A DNA stretch of 7,470 bases from an uncultured Prosthecobacter sp. (GTDB taxonomy: Bacteria > Verrucomicrobiota > Verrucomicrobiia > Verrucomicrobiales > Verrucomicrobiaceae). The notes under the pieces were generated by a model. The model ran no database searches and was not told the origin of the DNA. It worked only from the letters and a program-made list of their open reading frames with translations. The DNA is taken from NCBI GenBank assembly GCA_937941745.1, contig CALDGV010000778.1:1-7470 (forward strand), given 5' to 3'. This document shows, piece by piece, positions 1-7,190 of this stretch. The position numbers and the translations under genes are program-made. Within the stretch, counting starts at the first letter, position 1; each line of letters begins with the position of its first letter.

Positions 1-968
1 ATGCAAGCCGCCGCGGCCACAGCGTAGCGCGCAGCGGGGCTGTGGGGTGCGAGCTTGGAGCCCATGCCGATGAGGGTCATGAGCACCATGGAATGGCCAA
101 GGTAGATCGAATAGGAGGCATCTCCGAGCCAGCAGGCCCATTTTGGCCAGCATGGGCGGTTCTGCCGCTGCTCCCACAGGCAGGCGGCCAGGATGACGAG
201 GCCAAAGCCGCATCCAAGCAGCAGCCGGACTTCCAGCGGCTGATCCATGCCTTTCGTCGGATCATAAAAATGCGCTCCGCCAGACAAGCTCAGCATGGCC
301 ATTCCGGCCAGAACGATGGGCTGCAAAGGCCGCTGGGCCCGGTTTTGGAAGAGCAGGCAGGCGGCGATGCCGAACAGGAACTCCACATTGTGCGCATCGC
401 AAATCAGCCGTGGCAGACCTTCGAGGCTGACACCTGGGACCTGGATCGCAAAGATCGCGGCCATCCAGATCGCGGCTAGAGCCAGGGCGATGCGGCGGCC
501 GAGCAGCAAGGCCAGGAGGAACAAGGCATAGAAGAGCGCCTCATGCATCAAGGTCCAGGCAGCGGTGATGATGGGCATGCCATCCGGCACAGGCAGGAGC
601 AGGTAGGAAGCAAGGATGCGCGAGGCATCGGGTGCCGCGCCGCCACGCTGCCAGGCCACCAGTTCCAGCGCCAGCTTGACGCTCGTCAGGATGAAGAGCA
701 GGGGATAGACCCGGAAGAAGCGGCGGAAGAGGTAGCGTGGCGCCTTCTCCGGCTGGCCAAGCTCTCCACCGTGCACAAAGGTGATGATGAAGCCGCTGAG
801 GACGAAGAAGAAATCCACGCCAAGCTCCCCGAAGTGGTAGAGGCCTCCGAGCAGCACCTGCCGGGTCTGCCGCTCCGTGAAGAGGCAGGCGTGGTAGGCC
901 ACGACTCCCAGGGCGGCGATGCCGCGGAACACTTGCAGGCTGGAGAGATAGGCGGGCCGGGATCCCAT
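1..968 (-). CDS. Acyltransferase 3 family membrane protein (OafA/YrhL-like), C-terminus cut by window edge
   Basis: This is an integral membrane O-acyltransferase of the type that transfers acyl groups to cell-surface sugars or lipids. The reading frame stays open to base 1, giving 322 complete residues, so the C-terminus lies outside the window. Visible family features are the R-x10-H motif (R15 to H26, within LQVFRGIAALGVVAYH), GVDFFFVLSGFII at 50-62, the basic RRFFRVYP at 82-89, W138 with E143 and FY (WTLMHEALFY), several hydrophobic helices, and a late GDASYSIYLGH segment typical of the family's last helices. The ATG at 968 is the only sensible start because an in-frame TGA lies four codons upstream (980-978). 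No Shine-Dalgarno is visible. It is divergent from the glycosyltransferase at 1065, which suggests a shared envelope-glycan role (inference). The acyl donor and acceptor cannot be told from sequence. Confidence 0.93.
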   Translation of the reverse strand, partial: MGSRPAYLSSLQVFRGIAALGVVAYHACLFTERQTRQVLLGGLYHFGELGVDFFFVLSGFIITFVHGGELGQPEKAPRYLFRRFFRVYPLLFILTSVKLALELVAWQRGGAAPDASRILASYLLLPVPDGMPIITAAWTLMHEALFYALFLLALLLGRRIALALAAIWMAAIFAIQVPGVSLEGLPRLICDAHNVEFLFGIAACLLFQNRAQRPLQPIVLAGMAMLSLSGGAHFYDPTKGMDQPLEVRLLLGCGFGLVILAACLWEQRQNRPCWPKWACWLGDASYSIYLGHSMVLMTLIGMGSKLAPHSPAARYAVAAAAC

Positions 969-1064
969 GAAAGGCAGTCAGTAGGCCGCGATGATGCGGT
1001 CGCAAGGTCCACCCGCACGTTTCAAGCGTTGACGCCGGGAGGGCCAGCCCGAAAGATCGCGCCC
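969..1064. promoter_or_regulatory. Divergent intergenic region with a candidate leaderless promoter for the glycosyltransferase
   Basis: These 96 bases separate two divergent starts and must hold or overlap both promoters. On the plus strand TTGACG (1029-1034) is followed after 17 bases by AAAGAT (1052-1057). The first element matches the sigma-70 -35 consensus at 5 of 6 bases, the second matches -10 at only 3 of 6. If used, transcription would begin close to the ATG at 1065, giving a leaderless or nearly leaderless mRNA. A GGGAGGG at 1037-1043 is 21 bases from the ATG, too far to act as a normal ribosome binding site. I saw no convincing promoter for the minus-strand gene. Confidence 0.3.
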
Positions 1065-2651
1065 ATGCCTGATGCTGAATCCCGCCAAACCCTTGTTCTG
1101 AGCCTGCTGCTGGCTTTGGCCTGCCTGATGGCGGTCTGGATTTACGAAGGCCGCTCCGGAGCGCTGAATTCAGACCTCGGCGGTGATCCTGATGAAGCGG
1201 CTCATGCTGTGACCGCCCTGATGATCCGGGATTATCTCGCAGAGGGCCTGGGTCAGCATCCGATGAAGTTTGCCCGCACCTACTACGAGCACTTTCCGCG
1301 GGTCGCCCTGGGGCATTATCCGCCGCTGTATTACCTGGTGGCCAGCCTGCCGCTGCTGGTCCGTGCTGAGGTGGATGTGCTGTTCGGCCTGCAGGCTCTT
1401 TTCCTCGCCATCCTGGCCGTGCAGAGCTGGCTGCTGCTGCGCCGTTTTGTGCCCGGAGGTCTGGCTCTGATGGCGGCCCTGCTGGGGTGTTCCCTGCCGC
1501 TGGCGCTGAAGCTGGTTCAGCATGTGATGTCGGACGTGCTGCTGGCGGTGCTCTGCCTCTGGGCCGTGTTTGCCTGGGCGGACTACCTGCGCTCCCCCAG
1601 CATTCGCAGGGCTCTGTTCTGGGGCTGCATCGCCGCTGCCGCCATTCTGACCAAGGGCTCCGGCATGATGCTGTGCGTGCTGCCGCCGCTGGCCACGATC
1701 TTGACCGGCCAGTGGCGGCTCATCCGCCACCTTTCCTGGTGGTGTGCCGCCCTGCCGGTGGCGGTGCTGGCCGGGCCTTGGATGATCTATTCCACGGGGA
1801 TTTCCGCAGAGGGCATGACGGGCATGACGCCTTGGCAATACTTCAAGGAAGCCGTGCCTTACTACCTGGAAGCCATGCCTCAGGCTTTCGGCTGGGGGCT
1901 GACGGGCTTGATGCTGGCCGGACTGGTTTTCGGTCTTCGTGAGGTCATCCGAGCTCGCATGATCAGCCCTCTGGCAGCTTCCTTGCTGGCTCTGGCGGCA
2001 GGAGCCGTGGCGGTGCTGCTGCTGGTGCCAGTGGGCCTGACCACGCGCTACCTGCTTACCCTCGTGCCTGCCATCATGCTGGCGGCGGCTTTTGGCGTCT
2101 GGCGGCTGCTGCCAGGACTGGTGGGGCGTCGTCGGAGCCAGGCGGCCTCCCTGGCGCTTGGAGCAGCCTTTGCCCTGACGGCCGGGCTGCCGCTCAAACA
2201 AGTGAACGGCTATGCCGAAGCGGTTCGTCTGGCGGGTGCGCCTTCACCTTCAGAGGCCGAGGAGCGCTGGCTGATCAGTTCCGATCCCCGGGGCGAAGGT
2301 GCAGTGGTGGCAGCGGCCGCATTTCAAAGTGCTTCGAGAGCGCCCGCCCGGCTGCAGGTTTACCGTGGCGGCAAGGAGCTGGCCTCCAGCGACTGGATGG
2401 GGCGTGGCTACCAGAAGGTGGTGGAGACACCAGAAGCCCTGCTGAAGCTGCTGGATGAAAAGCGCATCACCTGGATCATGGTGGACCTTTCCGTGCCGCT
2501 GGAGAAGCGCCGGCCACACGACCTGCTGCTGAAAAAGACGCTGGCCGGTGCAGCGCCTGCCTGGAAGCTGGTGAAGGAGCAGCCGATTGTCCGCCGGGGT
2601 GGCCAGGAAAGAGGAACACTTTTGGTTTACCAGCGCTCATCGGCTTCCTGA
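1065..2651 (+). CDS. GT-C fold membrane glycosyltransferase (GT39/ArnT-like, PMT_2-type)
   Basis: A 528-residue polytopic protein likely to transfer a sugar from a polyprenyl-phosphate donor to an acceptor on the outer face of the inner membrane. A first helix (about 9-26) is followed by an extracytoplasmic loop with DPDEAAHAVTA (41-51), where the acidic D/E pair matches the GT-C catalytic loop, and GHYPPLYYL (83-91). Further helices lie at about 105-125, 132-150, 154-172, 183-215, 226-243, 275-292, 301-322, 327-346 and 358-376. Family-like patches include AAILTKGSG (192-200) and TTRYLLTLVPAI (326-337). Residues 380-528 form a soluble, probably periplasmic domain. The frame is open upstream to 543, but those 174 residues are hydrophilic, antisense to the acyltransferase and unlike the family; M at 1065 directly precedes the first helix. 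No good ribosome binding site is present. Donor and acceptor are unknown. Confidence 0.88.
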   Translation: MPDAESRQTLVLSLLLALACLMAVWIYEGRSGALNSDLGGDPDEAAHAVTALMIRDYLAEGLGQHPMKFARTYYEHFPRVALGHYPPLYYLVASLPLLVRAEVDVLFGLQALFLAILAVQSWLLLRRFVPGGLALMAALLGCSLPLALKLVQHVMSDVLLAVLCLWAVFAWADYLRSPSIRRALFWGCIAAAAILTKGSGMMLCVLPPLATILTGQWRLIRHLSWWCAALPVAVLAGPWMIYSTGISAEGMTGMTPWQYFKEAVPYYLEAMPQAFGWGLTGLMLAGLVFGLREVIRARMISPLAASLLALAAGAVAVLLLVPVGLTTRYLLTLVPAIMLAAAFGVWRLLPGLVGRRRSQAASLALGAAFALTAGLPLKQVNGYAEAVRLAGAPSPSEAEERWLISSDPRGEGAVVAAAAFQSASRAPARLQVYRGGKELASSDWMGRGYQKVVETPEALLKLLDEKRITWIMVDLSVPLEKRRPHDLLLKKTLAGAAPAWKLVKEQPIVRRGGQERGTLLVYQRSSAS

Positions 2652-2658
2652 TGCTCCT

Positions 2659-3960
2659 TCAGAGGAGGTCCGGCAGCTTCCAGTCGCCACGGAACGGACG
2701 AGGTTCGAGCAGCTTCGCGGCTTCGGCGTCGTTGGAGATCGTTTCGGTGGTTGGATCCCACTTCAGTGAGCGCTTCGTTTTGACTGCGATGGCGGCGAGC
2801 TGGCAAAGCGTGTCACTGCGCACGGCAGTTTCGACGTCGCAGATGGCTTGGGAACTGCTGGAGCGCACGGCTTCAATGAAATTGGCGGTGTGTTCGAGGC
2901 TGACAGGCAGTTTGACCGGCATTGTGCCTTCCTTGTTGGCAGGGTCACGCAGGATGGCGGGATCGCTGGCCTCGATGGTGCCACGTTTCACATGCACCCA
3001 GCCGTTTTCGCCGATGAAGCGGATGCCGTGGGCGATGTCGTCGCGCTTTTCGTTCACAAAGACAATCGGCGCTGCATTGGCGTAATCAAAACGCATGCGC
3101 CAGCCGAGCACGTTGTCGCAGCCGCCTTTTTGTGGCCACTCCGCCGCCTCGTAGCTCACACTGACTGGGCCGGTGTCGTCCGTGCCGTTGCCCCACTGCG
3201 CGATGTCGAGGTGGTGGATGCCCCAGCAGGACAGCATGCCGAGGGAGAAGTTCGAGATGTTCTCGTGAAAGTGGCGCTTTGTCTTTTCGGCGTGGTAGTC
3301 GGTGAACGGTGCAGGCCCGACCCAGTGCTCCCAGTCGAGGGTGTCCGGCACCGGCTGTTTCGGAAAATCCGGCGCGGTGATGCCACCGGGCACGGCGACC
3401 TGGATCTGCTTCAGTCTGCCCAGGCGACCATTGCGGGCGAGCTCGCAGGCCCAGCGGAATTTGAGGTCGCTGCGCTGCTGCGTGCCGAACTGGAACACGA
3501 CACCGGTTTTGCGCACCGCGGCGCGCACATGTTTTGCTTCCGCCACAGACATGCCCATCGGCTTCTCGTGGTAGATGTGCTTTTGGTTCAGCACGGCATC
3601 GGTGGAAGGAATGCTGTGCCAGTGCACCGGCAGAGCCATCAAGACCGCATCGATGGAAGCATCGCGGTTCAGCTGCCGGAAATCAGAGAACACTTTCACC
3701 GCATCGCTGCCATAAGTCTCCCGGAGGTGGCCCTTCGCCGTGGCGATGCGCTGCTGGTTCACGTCGCAGAGTGCGGTGACCCGGACCTTCGCATTCGTCA
3801 AAAAAGCCCGCATGTCATGCGTGCCCTGCGCCCCGCAGCCGATGACACCGAGGGTGATCTTGTTGGATGGTGCAGTCTCGCTGCGCAGCACGCTGGCAGG
3901 CACGAAATAGGGCGCGATGCCCGTGGCGAGCACGCGGTGGAGCAGGGAGCGGCGGTTCAT
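2659..3960 (-). CDS. Gfo/Idh/MocA family NAD(P)-dependent oxidoreductase with N-terminal leader
   Basis: A 433-residue dehydrogenase of the family that oxidises or reduces sugars, inositols and related polyols. After a leader (about 1-30) containing NRRSLLHR comes a Rossmann fold with GVIGCGAQG (38-46, GxGxxG) and acidic D66 at the end of the second strand (ALCDVN). The family lysine motif EKPMG lies at 132-136 and GIHHLD at 247-252 supplies the expected active-site histidines. LDWEHWVGPAP (208-218) and the closing RPFRGDWKL (421-429) resemble the large planctomycete/verrucomicrobial subgroup. The leader has two arginines but not the full S/T-RR-x-F-L-K Tat consensus, so export is possible rather than proven. 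The gene starts 27 bp after the cytochrome gene on the same strand, so co-transcription is likely. No Shine-Dalgarno is seen. The substrate cannot be named; carbohydrate metabolism is the best guess. Confidence 0.93.
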   Translation of the reverse strand: MNRRSLLHRVLATGIAPYFVPASVLRSETAPSNKITLGVIGCGAQGTHDMRAFLTNAKVRVTALCDVNQQRIATAKGHLRETYGSDAVKVFSDFRQLNRDASIDAVLMALPVHWHSIPSTDAVLNQKHIYHEKPMGMSVAEAKHVRAAVRKTGVVFQFGTQQRSDLKFRWACELARNGRLGRLKQIQVAVPGGITAPDFPKQPVPDTLDWEHWVGPAPFTDYHAEKTKRHFHENISNFSLGMLSCWGIHHLDIAQWGNGTDDTGPVSVSYEAAEWPQKGGCDNVLGWRMRFDYANAAPIVFVNEKRDDIAHGIRFIGENGWVHVKRGTIEASDPAILRDPANKEGTMPVKLPVSLEHTANFIEAVRSSSSQAICDVETAVRSDTLCQLAAIAVKTKRSLKWDPTTETISNDAEAAKLLEPRPFRGDWKLPDLL

Positions 3961-3987
3961 GGAATGACGATGGAGCCGCCTGGGTCC

Positions 3988-4572
3988 TCACTGACCGGAA
4001 GCAGCCTTGATTTTGGCCTGACTGTCTGCGGAAAGGCGGCTCAGCGGCACCTGGAAGACTTCGCCACTGGCAGCCATTTTGAGCAGGGCGGCTCCATCCT
4101 TCATTCCGATGAACTCAGCCTGGATGGTTTTACCATCACTGCTCGTCCAGGTCTGCACGCCGCCTGGAGCGGGAGTTGCGGGGGCGGCGGCTGGAGCACC
4201 TGCAGTAGCCGGGCCGCCAGGGTAGGAGGCACCCTCCTTGATCCAAGTCTCCAGCGCGGTGAGCTCGGCGGCGGTCAGGCGGTTCTTGCCTTTGGGCGGC
4301 ATCACATCTTCATCGTCATCCGACAGCTTGCAGGAGATCAGCAGGGTGCTTTTGACGGGGTCGCCAGGAATCACGTGACCGCCGGGGCGGATCACCTCCG
4401 CCAGTTTTTCAGGGGTGTCGAGAGCCACATCACCCTTCTCCTTGCCCTTGCTGACGGCATGGCAGGCATAGCACTTCTGCGTGAAGATGGGCTTGATCTG
4501 CGCATTGAAGTCCACCGCCGAAGCTGAGGAGATGACGGTGAGCAGGAGCGAGGTGAGGACGGGCTTTTTCAT
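3988..4572 (-). CDS. Secreted planctomycete-type monohaem cytochrome c domain fused to an SHD1-like domain
   Basis: A 194-residue exported protein. Residues 1-19 are a Sec signal peptide (KK, hydrophobic core, cleavage likely after SSASA). Residues 20-117 form a PSCyt1-like cytochrome domain: KCYACHA carries the haem motif C34-x2-C37-H38, VIPGDPVKSTLL (67-78) matches the usual IVPGDP segment, and M91 in VMPPKG is the likely distal haem ligand before an amphipathic helix ending in WIKEGASYP. An Ala/Pro/Gly linker (118-138) leads to a C-terminal domain (139-194) with GKTIQAEFIGMKDGAALL and VPLSRLSADSQAKI, the pattern of SHD1-like domains frequent in these phyla. The haem implies an extracytoplasmic electron-transfer or sensory role. 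It is the first gene of a probable operon with the oxidoreductase; whether electrons pass between them is unknown. The start precedes a textbook signal peptide; no Shine-Dalgarno is visible. Confidence 0.92.
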   Translation of the reverse strand: MKKPVLTSLLLTVISSASAVDFNAQIKPIFTQKCYACHAVSKGKEKGDVALDTPEKLAEVIRPGGHVIPGDPVKSTLLISCKLSDDDEDVMPPKGKNRLTAAELTALETWIKEGASYPGGPATAGAPAAAPATPAPGGVQTWTSSDGKTIQAEFIGMKDGAALLKMAASGEVFQVPLSRLSADSQAKIKAASGQ

Positions 4573-4698
4573 GAGATGAGCTAGGTTCTAAGGGTGGGCG
4601 TGATGCCAAGGCAAGCCCGGCGTTGATATTCAGCTCTTGTCAAACGCATCCGCCCGCCGAGACTTGGCCCGCTTTTTTCTTCCCGGCCACATCGCACC
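4573..4698. promoter_or_regulatory. Divergent intergenic region between cytochrome operon and pseudokinase-like gene
   Basis: These 126 bases must drive the minus-strand cytochrome/oxidoreductase pair and the plus-strand gene at 4699. A perfect TTGACA lies on the minus strand (4643-4638), but I see no fitting -10 box 16-18 bases further on. On the plus strand TTGATA (4624-4629) likewise lacks a good partner. A pyrimidine-rich run (about 4671-4682) lies upstream of 4699. Neither start has a Shine-Dalgarno. The location is certain, the exact promoters are not. Confidence 0.35.
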
Positions 4699-6936
4699 AT
4701 GGCGGACCCCAGCCTTTTCAGACACTACTTGATCGTCCAAGACGCGGACGGCAATAACGTGGAGCTGGCCCGCACTTCGGAGCAGGTGAATGTGCTCGGT
4801 TTTGACACCCAGCGCCTTGAGTTTGTGCACTGCCACGTGCTGCTCGCTCCCGTCGCCGACCGCACCGCTTTTGAGGAAACCTGCCGCAAGCTGCAGATGC
4901 AGGGGCATCCGCTGCTGGCCCGGCTGGTGGATTCAGGCGAGGATGAGGGGAATCCTTTCTACATCACGAGCAATGTGGATGGCGAAACTCTGGCGGGCTA
5001 CCTGAGCCGCCAGACAGAACTGCCGGGCTGGCTGGCTGTGATGCTCACCTGCCGTGCGCTGGAGGCCGCCGCGGCGCTTTGCGGCCGGATGAACCTGTTG
5101 CCGCCCAAGCCTTTGGAGTGCCTCCGTCTGGTGCAGACCGGACCACAATCTCTCCAGGTTCATTTTGCCGATTATGACCTGCTCGGCTCCGCCCGAAAGG
5201 CCAGTGGTGTCAGGGCGGCCTTTGACAAGCCGGCGAAGTTTCTGAGGAGCTTCCTCGAAGAGAAGGCCGGCGGGGCTTCGATGGCAGATTCACCCCTGCC
5301 TGCAGCAGATTTTCAGGAACTGCTCAGTGCCTGCCTCGACACGGCCTCGGCCGAAATGGTGTCAGAGATGAAGAGCCTGCGGGCAGCCCTGGTGAAGCTG
5401 GTTCCCGAGACCTTGGCGGGTGAAATTCCCACGGCTCAGAAGCCGCGCGCCCTTCTCGCTCCGCAACTGGCCAGCTATCAGGAGATCGCCCGGGCGCTGG
5501 TGAACCGCGTGCGCATCCAGAGCCAGCGGCTTGATATGGCGAATCCATATGCCATGCGCGGAACGCTGACCAAGACAGGCCGCAGCGTGCTGGTGGAGCA
5601 GGTGCCCCCGGTCAGGCTGGCCACTGCGGTGGCCCAGGCGGCCGATGAAAAAGCCTTCCGGCTGGATAAACGCCGCGATTTTCTGGGCATCGTGCCGCTG
5701 GCGCTGCTGCATGAGGCAGAAGGCCTCTGCTGCATGGCCGAGGAGGTGGCCGAGGGCCTTTCCCTGGCGGATGTCCTGCGCGACCGGCGGGCGCTGAACG
5801 TTCACGAAACCTACCTCGTGCTGGCGGGCCTGGACGCCGCGCTCACCCAGCTCGAAAAGTCGGGTCTTGAGGTGCCGCGGCTGCGTCTCGAGGACATCTA
5901 CCTTCTCACCGGCTTCCCGCGTGAAGATGCGCGCAGCACGAAGCTGCTTCTGACCAAGCTCACCGACTGGCCGGCCTTCTCCGTGATGCTGCGCGCCCAC
6001 CCGACCCTTGCTGCGATGGCCGGCCGGGGCACCGATCCTGGGCTGCTGCTGCCGCCGCCAAAACCCGGCAGTCAGACGACCCATCCCTGGAATGCCGCCT
6101 GGTTGTCGGCAGTCGCCCGCTTCCTGCTCGCGTTGGAAGCCCTTCCTGGTGCTGCATCCGAGCTTTCCGCGCCCAGCCGCGAGCTCGAAACCATTTCCCA
6201 GCTCTTGGAGGGAGAAATGGCCAAGGGTCGCGACGGCATCCAGGTCAAGCGTGCCGACTTCCTGGCACGCTATGCCCGCGTGATGCAGCATCATGACCTC
6301 GTGAAGCCGGTGGATGTGCCGCCTCCAGATTCGGTCGAAAGCAGAAGCCCGGTGGTGCGCAGCCGCGAGGTGCAGGAGATTCAAGCCACGCCGGTGCCCA
6401 GGGTTCAGGCAGCGCCCATTTTGGCACCGGCACCAGCACCGCTGACTTCGGGGCTGGCTCCCATCGCCGAAAAGCCCAGTGTGGGATTCGCCGAGCTCCT
6501 CTTCCGAGGCACCAGCGAAACCATGCCTGCATCCGGGCCGGACTGGGCCAAGACCGCCGTGGATGCGCCGCCCACCATCCATGCAGAGGAGGCCCTGCTG
6601 CCTCCAGATGATTTCGTGCCGCTCTGGCTGCGTGCCGCTGTCTTCATCGGAGGTTCGATGATTCTGGGTGGGCTGCTGGCGCATTTCACGGGGGCTGCCA
6701 GTCCGCCGAAGAAAGCCAGCCAGAGCCCGGTCCCGCCCGCTGCTGCCATGCAGCCGGCCCCTAAAGCCGCTGGCCCCAAGGTGCAGAAAACACCACCGCC
6801 ATCCCCGGCCGTGGAGCTGCCTGAGCCTGCTGCGGCCCCGCCGCCTGCGCTGCCAGGTTCTGGGAGCTCCCTGCTCAAACCACCGCCACCCGTGCTGAAG
6901 GACAAGGCGCTGGACCTGCCTTCCTCCGGTCGCTGA
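4699..6936 (+). CDS. Membrane-anchored protein with two degenerate protein-kinase-like domains (putative tandem pseudokinase)
   Basis: A 745-residue protein I cannot assign to a named gene. Residues about 40-185 resemble a Hanks-type kinase: an FEETCRKLQMQGHPLLARLV segment (58-77) like the helix C/HPN region, DSGEDEGNPFYITSNVDGET (78-97) like the hinge, then a helix and LLPPKPLE (133-140) where HRDLKPEN is expected, and ADYDLLG (157-163) near the DFG position. Residues about 285-435 repeat the plan: CMAEEVAEGLSLADVLRDRR (345-364), VPRLRLEDIYLLTG (392-405) for the catalytic loop, and KLTDWPAF (420-427) for DFG. In both copies the catalytic Asp of HRD is replaced and the beta-3 lysine appears absent (near A50 and E300), so phosphotransfer is unlikely. 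A Pro/Ala linker (536-640), one membrane helix (about 643-664) and a Pro-rich tail (669-745) follow. A regulatory or scaffold role is inference. The ATG has no Shine-Dalgarno; no better start is evident. Confidence 0.8.
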   Translation: MADPSLFRHYLIVQDADGNNVELARTSEQVNVLGFDTQRLEFVHCHVLLAPVADRTAFEETCRKLQMQGHPLLARLVDSGEDEGNPFYITSNVDGETLAGYLSRQTELPGWLAVMLTCRALEAAAALCGRMNLLPPKPLECLRLVQTGPQSLQVHFADYDLLGSARKASGVRAAFDKPAKFLRSFLEEKAGGASMADSPLPAADFQELLSACLDTASAEMVSEMKSLRAALVKLVPETLAGEIPTAQKPRALLAPQLASYQEIARALVNRVRIQSQRLDMANPYAMRGTLTKTGRSVLVEQVPPVRLATAVAQAADEKAFRLDKRRDFLGIVPLALLHEAEGLCCMAEEVAEGLSLADVLRDRRALNVHETYLVLAGLDAALTQLEKSGLEVPRLRLEDIYLLTGFPREDARSTKLLLTKLTDWPAFSVMLRAHPTLAAMAGRGTDPGLLLPPPKPGSQTTHPWNAAWLSAVARFLLALEALPGAASELSAPSRELETISQLLEGEMAKGRDGIQVKRADFLARYARVMQHHDLVKPVDVPPPDSVESRSPVVRSREVQEIQATPVPRVQAAPILAPAPAPLTSGLAPIAEKPSVGFAELLFRGTSETMPASGPDWAKTAVDAPPTIHAEEALLPPDDFVPLWLRAAVFIGGSMILGGLLAHFTGAASPPKKASQSPVPPAAAMQPAPKAAGPKVQKTPPPSPAVELPEPAAAPPPALPGSGSSLLKPPPPVLKDKALDLPSSGR

Positions 6937-7074
6937 AAGCCCGCTGCGCTTTTACTTTCCTGCCTGCGGCTGATTTGCCTGTTTGCAAAAACCCAGCCCA
7001 CCGTTATTTCTTGCCTATTCCCAGCGCCCGGCGACGGGCCTTGTGAACAACAACAAACACAACGAACACACACT
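6937..7074 (+). promoter_or_regulatory. Intergenic leader of the micro-lipoprotein pair: weak promoter, GNRA-type hairpin, A/C-rich 5' UTR
   Basis: No gene is visible in these 138 bases. TTGCAA (6983-6988) with TATTTC (7005-7010) at 16-base spacing is a weak promoter candidate; the first box overlaps the 8-bp palindrome TTTGCAAA (6982-6989). Downstream, GCCCG-GCGA-CGGGC (7026-7039) forms a 5-bp all-GC stem with a GNRA-type tetraloop, which would fall near the 5' end of a transcript from that promoter. From about 7045 to 7074 the sequence is almost only A and C and has no Shine-Dalgarno, so it should be unstructured. I saw no clear terminator for the preceding gene, so read-through is possible. 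Confidence 0.35.
7026..7039 (+). other. Short GC hairpin with GCGA tetraloop upstream of the A/C-rich leader
   Basis: The stem GCCCG/CGGGC is perfectly paired around a GCGA loop, which fits the stable GNRA tetraloop class. It is not followed by a U-tract, so it is not an intrinsic terminator. It may protect the 5' end of the mRNA or may have arisen by chance in GC-rich DNA. Confidence 0.4.
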
Positions 7075-7188
7075 ATGAAATACGCCCTCCTTGCCCTCGC
7101 GGCTTCGGTCTTCGCCGGCGGCCTCGTCTCCTGCGCTTCCAAGCCCCCGCCTCCTCCGCCTCCTGCTCCTGTGCAGGCTTCCAAGTAA
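7075..7188 (+). CDS. 37-residue proline-rich micro-lipoprotein
   Basis: ATG at 7075 opens a 37-residue frame ending in TAA at 7188. It has a compact lipoprotein signal: MKYALLALAASVFAGG, then lipobox L17-V18-S19-C20. After lipidation at C20 the mature peptide would be just 18 residues, beginning CASK, carrying seven consecutive prolines, and ending APVQASK. No fold can form; a lipid-anchored extended peptide is expected, in the inner or outer membrane. It resembles no family I can name. No aspartate follows the cysteine, so by the E. coli +2 rule outer-membrane sorting would be expected, but that rule may not apply here. The start follows an A/C-rich leader without a Shine-Dalgarno, and the cysteine-rich lipoprotein gene follows after 56 bp with no terminator between them, so a joint transcript is likely. 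The perfect lipobox is the reason to accept so short a gene. Confidence 0.78.
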   Translation: MKYALLALAASVFAGGLVSCASKPPPPPPPAPVQASK

Positions 7189-7190
7189 TC

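Noticed and set aside
42..531. Plus-strand open frames in the first 530 bases
   Set aside because: They overlap the antisense acyltransferase, whose frame is open to the window edge and carries family motifs.
543..1064. N-terminal extension of the glycosyltransferase by 174 residues
   Set aside because: It is antisense to the well-supported acyltransferase, is hydrophilic with shadow-like composition, and the natural start at 1065 lies just before the first membrane helix.
1170..2201. 343-residue minus-strand open frame
   Set aside because: Antisense to the membrane helices of the glycosyltransferase; its Gln/His richness comes from reverse-complemented Leu/Ala codons.
2654..2667. CTCCT-TCAG-AGGAG hairpin between the convergent genes as a bidirectional terminator
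   Set aside because: Only five base pairs and no U-tract on either strand; too weak to call.
2848..4527. 559-residue plus-strand open frame
   Set aside because: It runs antisense through both the oxidoreductase and the cytochrome genes, which carry clear motifs; the composition is that of a shadow frame in GC-rich DNA.
4638..4643. Perfect TTGACA on the minus strand as the cytochrome operon promoter
   Set aside because: No acceptable -10 box at 16-18 bases; kept only as a note in the intergenic entry.
5362..6684. 440-residue minus-strand open frame
   Set aside because: Antisense to the kinase-like gene, rich in Q, H, G and R with no domain pattern; shadow frame.
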